DNA of 47,231 bases from Saccharothrix longispora (GTDB lineage Bacteria > Actinomycetota > Actinomycetes > Mycobacteriales > Pseudonocardiaceae): positions 1-47,231 of the forward strand of contig NZ_NSDM01000030.1 in the NCBI RefSeq assembly GCF_030852425.1, in the 5' to 3' direction. The translations under genes and the position numbers were made by a program. Below are positions 43,275 through 47,231 of this stretch, piece after piece (the stretch's first letter is position 1; each line of letters opens with the position of its first letter). A model generated the notes under the pieces. That model searched no databases and was not told the origin of the DNA. It saw nothing but the letters and a program-made list of their open reading frames with translations.

Positions 43275-43319
43275 CCTTCCGCCGGTCCCACTGCAATCAC
43301 GCGGGGGACCGGCGGAAGG
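43275..43319 (-). terminator. 15-bp-stem hairpin between toxin-like gene and the 844-residue gene, overlapping its ribosome binding site
   Basis: CCTTCCGCCGGTCCC (43275-43289) and its exact complement GGGACCGGCGGAAGG (43305-43319) form a perfect 15-bp stem with a 15-base loop, starting 2 bases after the toxin-like stop. In the mRNA the 3' arm ends in GGAAGG, which is also the beginning of the ribosome binding site AAGGAGGA of the next gene. It can act as a terminator or attenuator, or hide the ribosome binding site. Confidence 0.8.
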
Positions 43320-43321
43320 GT

Positions 43322-46300
43322 TCACCGCCTCACCGGCAGCGGCCTGCCCCTCGGCGGGAACTCCCACTCCCGGGGCTCCTCGGCGTCCGAACCGACCACC
43401 AGGGCCACCACGTCGCGCCCCAGCAGCGCGGCCAGGCCGGCCGCCAGTTCGGCGGTCACCACCTCGCCGACGAGCCGCAGGCCGCCGATCCCGGGGACAA
43501 GTCGGGCGGCCGTACCGCGCACCGCGGTCGCCACCCCGGCCACCACGTCGGCGAGCATGCGGTGGCCGTCCACCCGGCGCTGGTGCAGCACCAGCGCGGA
43601 GAGGAGCGCCTGCTCGGCGGCCGAGTTCGAGGCCCCCGCAGCCCGCACCTGGTCGCGCAGCGACCCGATCCGGTCGTCGAGGCCGTCGAGGTAGTCCGCC
43701 CAGTCCCCCGAGCCGACGCGGTCCCCGTACTCGCGCAGGACCTCCGCGCCGACCCCGTCCGGCGCGCGGGGCGGGGTGAGCGGCGCGCCGGTGAGGAACT
43801 CGCCCCCCGGGCCCAGCGGGATCGCGGTGAGGCGGCCGACGTCCCGGATGGCGTCGTCGGTCGCCGGCCGGATGGTGCCCGCCTGGGCGTCGACCAGCGA
43901 CACGACACCGTCGTGGTTGACCACGTTCCAGGCGTGCCCGTCGCGGCTGCCCGGCGGGTAGGCGAAAACCAGGGCGGCGGAGCCGTGGCCGCCGCGCGCC
44001 ACGCGGTCGATGACCTCCCCGAGCGCCCGCGGCCCGGCACCCAGCACCTCCGGCGCGTGGGGGAGGCTCCGGTCGAGCACCGCGTCCGCCACGCGGGGCG
44101 CCCGGCCGGTCACCATCGCACCGGCCACGCGCGGGCTGCCGTGGTAGGTCGCGTGGAAGGCCAGCGCGGCGTCGAGGCAGTTGACGTCGCGGCCCAGCGC
44201 GGAGCGGTCGCCGTTGACCAGGCCGACCCACCGGGCCGGGTCGGTGAACCGGGTTCCGGGCGGGACGACCTCCAGCAGCGCCGCGGTCTCCCGCTCCGAC
44301 GGCGGGACCAGCTGCTCGCGCAGCGGCTTCACCTCCCGCGGCGCCGGCTCGGCGATACCCGTGCCGGGTTCCCCCTCCGACCGCGTGCCGAGGGCTTCCG
44401 GCACCTCGATGGCGCGCGTGCTCCTCCCGACCCGGTCCTCACCGTCGTCGGGGCGGGCACCGCCGGTCTCCGTCGAGTCGTCCGGCTCGGCGGGCGGCGA
44501 TCCCATGTCGAAGTCGAACAGGCTGTTCGGCGACGCCGGCTCCAACACCGGGCCGTCCAACCCGGTGAGCGGCGACCCCATGTCGAAGTCGAGCGGCGAC
44601 CCCATGTCGAAGTCGAACAGGCTGTTCGGCGACGCCGGCTCCAACACCGGGCCGTCCTGCACCAACACCGGGCCGTCCAACCCGGCGGGCGGCGACCCCA
44701 TGTCGAAGTCGAACAGGCTGTTCGGCGACGCCGGCTCCAACACCGGGCCGTCCTGCACCAACACCGGGCCGTCCAACCCGGCGGGCGGCGACCCCATGTC
44801 GAAGTCGAACAGGCTGTTCGGCGATGTCGGCTCCGACATCGGGTCGTCCGGCACATCCTCGTCCGACCGAGTGACACCGAGCCCGACCGACTCCGCAAGC
44901 CCCGCCCGCGCCCGTGTCGACCCGACATCGGCACGGGCGTCCTGAACCACGTGCACGTCGGTGAAGACGGCACGTCCACCACGCACCACGACCGCCTCGA
45001 CGCCCGCCTCCCGCAGCGCGTCCACCACACCCCTCGCACGGGCACCGGTCACCTCCACCGCGGGCCGACCGCCCGGCCGCGACGCGCCCACCGCCGACAG
45101 CTCCTCCGCCAGGGTCACCAGTTCGGCGGTCCTCATCGTCCCGAAGTCGTGCAGCGACAGCACCGGGGCCACGCCCCGCCTGGCACCCGGCATCCGGACG
45201 TCGGTGACCGGCGCGACCGCCCAGTCCACGAACACGTCGGCACCGTCCGCACGACCGCCGTCCCCGACCACCAGTGGGTAGAGGTCGCTCCGCCGCAGGA
45301 TCTCCTTCTTCCACATCGCGTCGGCCACGAGTTGCGCATGGCTGCCCGTCACCAGCAGGACAGGGCTCAGCAGCCCGGCAGCACGCCGCCGCTCCACCGA
45401 AACGGCCAGGTCGGCGATGAGCGAATCGAGCTCGACCACCTGAAACAGCGTCAAGTCCGCCGCCCGCGGCGCGAAGTCCAACGACACCGGATGACCCGGG
45501 TGCTCCAGCAACCCCTTCGACCTCGGCGTCGCCCGCCAGAACAGCTCCACCGGGAACATCTCGCGCGGAACAGCCGGCGACGCCCCGACCCAGTCGACCC
45601 GCACCGCCGTCGCGCCGGCACCGGGTTCGGTCCGAACCCGCACACCCCGGGTCGCGAACACATCGGCCACCTCGGCGGAGGAGTCGCCCGACACCTCCAC
45701 GACCGGGAGCGGGAGACCGTGCTGGGTCCGCACCCGCCCCAGCTCGGCCACCTCCCCGGCCAGGGCGAGCACCGCGTCCCCGCGGGCCGTCGACAGGGGC
45801 GTACCGGGCTCGGTCGCGTCGAGCACCAGGTCGGGCTCCTCGTCCCACGCGCTCGACCGGCCGCGACCACCTGCGGCCACGGCGCCGGGGTCGACCGGGG
45901 CCACCTCACCCAGGGCTCCCTGAGGTGGCTGGGCCGCGGTGGGTGGCTGGACCTCACGGGAGGTGCGGGTCACCCTGGACGTGCGACGCGGACGAGGCGC
46001 CCGGGGCACGCCCACCTCCTCTGCCGCCAGGGCCCGGCGAACCGCGCGGGCCACTTCAGCCGCTTGGGCCGCGGAGACCGCCTCGGACGCTCGAATCGCT
46101 TCCTCCGCCCGGGCCGCCCCAGCGGCTCGGGCCGCTGGGGCGGCTTGAATTGCCTCTCGAATTGCCTCGGTGACGTGGACGTCGGTGTGCCCGGCACGCC
46201 CACCACGCGCCACCACAGCCTCGACGCCCGCCTCTCGCAGCGCGTCCACCACGCGCCACGCCCCGGGGCCGGTCACCTCCACCGCGGTCCGACCACCCGC

Positions 46301-47231
46301 TCCCGCCGGCACCTCCGCCAACATCCGCTCCGCCACGACCCGCAACTCGACGGACCCCAACGACGCCAACCCCGGCAACGACAGCACCGGCGCCATACCC
46401 GACCGCGAACCCGCCTCCCCGGTCCGCCAGTCCACGAACACGTCCGCGCCGTCCGGGCGCCCCCCTTCGACCATCGAGAACGGAGCACCCGTGTCCCGCA
46501 ACACCCGCTGGACGAGCCGCCCATGAGCACCCGACACCACCACCAGGGGAAGCGGCCGGTGCGCGGCACGCCGCAGACCCACCGAAGCGGTCAGGTCCCC
46601 GACCAGGTCCTCGACCTCGGCGGCCTGCTCCGGCGTCAGCTCCCGCACGCCCGGAGCGAAGTCCAACGACACCGGATGACCCGGGTGCTCCACCACTCCC
46701 CGAGACCTCGGCGTCGCCTTCCAGAACAACTCCACCGGGAACGCCTCGGGAGCCTCCACCTGCGACGGCACGAGCCAATCAACCCGTACCACCGTCATCC
46801 CGGCACGATTTCCGAGCTGGACCTCGACACCGCGGGACCGGATCACGCCAGCGCTGCTCCAGGCGGCAGGTCCCGACACCTCCACGACCGGGGCGGGAAG
46901 ACCACGCGCGGCACGCGCCCGGCTCTGCTCGACCACCGCGTCGGCGAGCGCGAGCAACGCCGCATTGCGGTTCCACGATATCCGATTGGTCCTGTTGGGC
47001 GTGTACAAGACCAGTTCCGGTCCCTGGTTCCACGCACTCGAACGGTGCTGATCGGTACTCACCGAACCGTCGGTCACCAGGACCACGTCACCCGAACCCG
47101 CCGACGCCGTCTCGGCGGTGTGCACGTCGGTGTGGCCGGCGCGCCCACCACGCACCACCACAGCCCGGACACCCGCATCCTCCAGGACGTCGACGACCGC
47201 CTGGGCACGCGGACCCGTCACCTCCAACAAC
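43322..47231 (-). CDS. Giant modular effector-like protein with papain-like Tox-PL domain (5' end outside window)
   Basis: At least 1302 residues; the reading frame is open to the right edge, so the N-terminus is missing. It contains repeated modules: a EVTG...VVDALREAGVEAVV RGGRA..TDVH segment three times (starting at 47225, 46280 and 45056) and a FPVELFW.ATPRS...LEHPGHPVSLDFAP segment twice, with variable Ala- or Pro-rich linkers, then 96-bp tandem repeats (44505-44850). Near the end, VNCLDAALAFHATYHGSPRV, HAWNVVNHDGVVSLVDAQAG give the Cys (codon 44177-44179), His (43934-43936) and Asp (43889-43891) triad of the Tox-PL papain-fold, known from toxin glutamine deamidases. About 140 helical residues follow. 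No immunity gene is recognised downstream. Most likely a secreted polymorphic toxin or developmental effector. Confidence 0.72.
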   Translation of the reverse strand, partial: LLEVTGPRAQAVVDVLEDAGVRAVVVRGGRAGHTDVHTAETASAGSGDVVLVTDGSVSTDQHRSSAWNQGPELVLYTPNRTNRISWNRNAALLALADAVVEQSRARAARGLPAPVVEVSGPAAWSSAGVIRSRGVEVQLGNRAGMTVVRVDWLVPSQVEAPEAFPVELFWKATPRSRGVVEHPGHPVSLDFAPGVRELTPEQAAEVEDLVGDLTASVGLRRAAHRPLPLVVVSGAHGRLVQRVLRDTGAPFSMVEGGRPDGADVFVDWRTGEAGSRSGMAPVLSLPGLASLGSVELRVVAERMLAEVPAGAGGRTAVEVTGPGAWRVVDALREAGVEAVVARGGRAGHTDVHVTEAIREAIQAAPAARAAGAARAEEAIRASEAVSAAQAAEVARAVRRALAAEEVGVPRAPRPRRTSRVTRTSREVQPPTAAQPPQGALGEVAPVDPGAVAAGGRGRSSAWDEEPDLVLDATEPGTPLSTARGDAVLALAGEVAELGRVRTQHGLPLPVVEVSGDSSAEVADVFATRGVRVRTEPGAGATAVRVDWVGASPAVPREMFPVELFWRATPRSKGLLEHPGHPVSLDFAPRAADLTLFQVVELDSLIADLAVSVERRRAAGLLSPVLLVTGSHAQLVADAMWKKEILRRSDLYPLVVGDGGRADGADVFVDWAVAPVTDVRMPGARRGVAPVLSLHDFGTMRTAELVTLAEELSAVGASRPGGRPAVEVTGARARGVVDALREAGVEAVVVRGGRAVFTDVHVVQDARADVGSTRARAGLAESVGLGVTRSDEDVPDDPMSEPTSPNSLFDFDMGSPPAGLDGPVLVQDGPVLEPASPNSLFDFDMGSPPAGLDGPVLVQDGPVLEPASPNSLFDFDMGSPLDFDMGSPLTGLDGPVLEPASPNSLFDFDMGSPPAEPDDSTETGGARPDDGEDRVGRSTRAIEVPEALGTRSEGEPGTGIAEPAPREVKPLREQLVPPSERETAALLEVVPPGTRFTDPARWVGLVNGDRSALGRDVNCLDAALAFHATYHGSPRVAGAMVTGRAPRVADAVLDRSLPHAPEVLGAGPRALGEVIDRVARGGHGSAALVFAYPPGSRDGHAWNVVNHDGVVSLVDAQAGTIRPATDDAIRDVGRLTAIPLGPGGEFLTGAPLTPPRAPDGVGAEVLREYGDRVGSGDWADYLDGLDDRIGSLRDQVRAAGASNSAAEQALLSALVLHQRRVDGHRMLADVVAGVATAVRGTAARLVPGIGGLRLVGEVVTAELAAGLAALLGRDVVALVVGSDAEEPREWEFPPRGRPLPVRR
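44505..44850. repeat. 96-bp tandem repeats in the effector-like gene
   Basis: Units starting at 44604, 44700 and 44796 are exactly 96 bp apart and nearly identical; a shortened unit at 44505 and a 24-bp partial unit at 44580 complete the array. Each full unit codes for 32 residues including SPNSLFDFDMGSPPAGLDGP and VLVQDGPVLEPA: acidic, Pro/Gly-rich, probably disordered. The 24-bp partial unit encodes a duplicated SPLDFDMG. Confidence 0.88.
45040..47225. repeat. Large protein-level module repeats of the effector-like gene
   Basis: The element encoding EVTG...RGGRA..TDVH begins at 47225, 46280 and 45056 (minus strand), spaced 945 and 1224 bases apart. Between them lie paired copies of the FPVELFW/PGHPVSLDFAP segment (around 46750-46660 and 45560-45470). 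DNA is conserved enough to be seen by eye, which implies module amplification; the longer second spacing is due to an Ala-rich helix region and a Pro/Arg linker (about 45900-46180). Confidence 0.75.

Overview
The window is very GC-rich, uses many GTG starts and shows frequent 4-bp ATGA/GTGA stop-start overlaps. Together with SARP/AfsR-type regulators, NarL-type two-component genes and actinobacterial IS families, this points to a filamentous actinomycete. A Pseudonocardiales relative (Saccharothrix/Actinosynnema-like) is my guess from general resemblance, not a proven assignment.

Region 1 (about 1-13140) is a putative cell-surface amino-polysaccharide locus. After a decayed IS4-type transposase fragment, a tightly coupled plus-strand operon (1163-9881) encodes two tandem secreted deacetylases resembling fungal Agd3 (CE18), a PelF-type GT4 glycosyltransferase, a protein with about 12 membrane segments, a sugar-nucleotide pyrophosphorylase and an NAD-dependent epimerase. 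It ends at a 13-bp-stem hairpin and meets a convergent minus-strand operon (13140 to 9935): a GH114-like (endo-alpha-1,4-polygalactosaminidase family) lipoprotein, a UDP-HexNAc 6-dehydrogenase and an NDP-sugar epimerase. The combination resembles the galactosaminogalactan and Pel logic (make, export, deacetylate and trim a GalNAc-type polymer) but lacks PelA, PelD, PelE and a recognisable PelG.

Region 2 (about 13.1-19.1 kb) is a scrapyard: an intact integrase-core transposase, an IS630 remnant running in frame into a MerR fragment, a small secreted protein whose stop codon is supplied by the end of an IS701-type element with 19-bp terminal repeats and a broken transposase frame, an OafA-like acyltransferase, and a 58-codon CxxC-containing gene.

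Region 3 (19.2-27.6 kb) is a regulatory island: two divergent LuxR-type regulators with degenerate receivers and three SARP-type BTAD/NB-ARC proteins, one with TPRs containing a fresh 120-bp duplication. No biosynthetic genes lie next to it. A secreted-protein pseudogene and a WS/DGAT-like acyltransferase with a variant active-site motif follow.

Region 4 (29.7-36.7 kb) is a signalling cluster around one NarL-type response regulator: an intact-looking histidine kinase, a kinase-like protein lacking its phospho-acceptor His and joined to a degenerate GTPase-like region, and a stripped-down kinase. A perfect 18-bp palindrome separates it from a divergent gene for an Hsp70 ATPase domain joined through a membrane segment to an Exop_C-like exterior domain.

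Region 5 (36.7-47.2 kb, running off the right edge) is a minus-strand operon: the 3' end of a giant modular protein with a papain-like Tox-PL (glutamine deamidase-type) domain, an 844-aa protein with a degenerate ADP-ribosyltransferase-like C-terminus, a 289-aa unknown, and a beta-helix protein carrying two EccA/CbxX-type AAA+ domains. It looks like an effector/secretion operon, possibly type VII-linked, but no EccB/C/D or mycosin gene is visible here.
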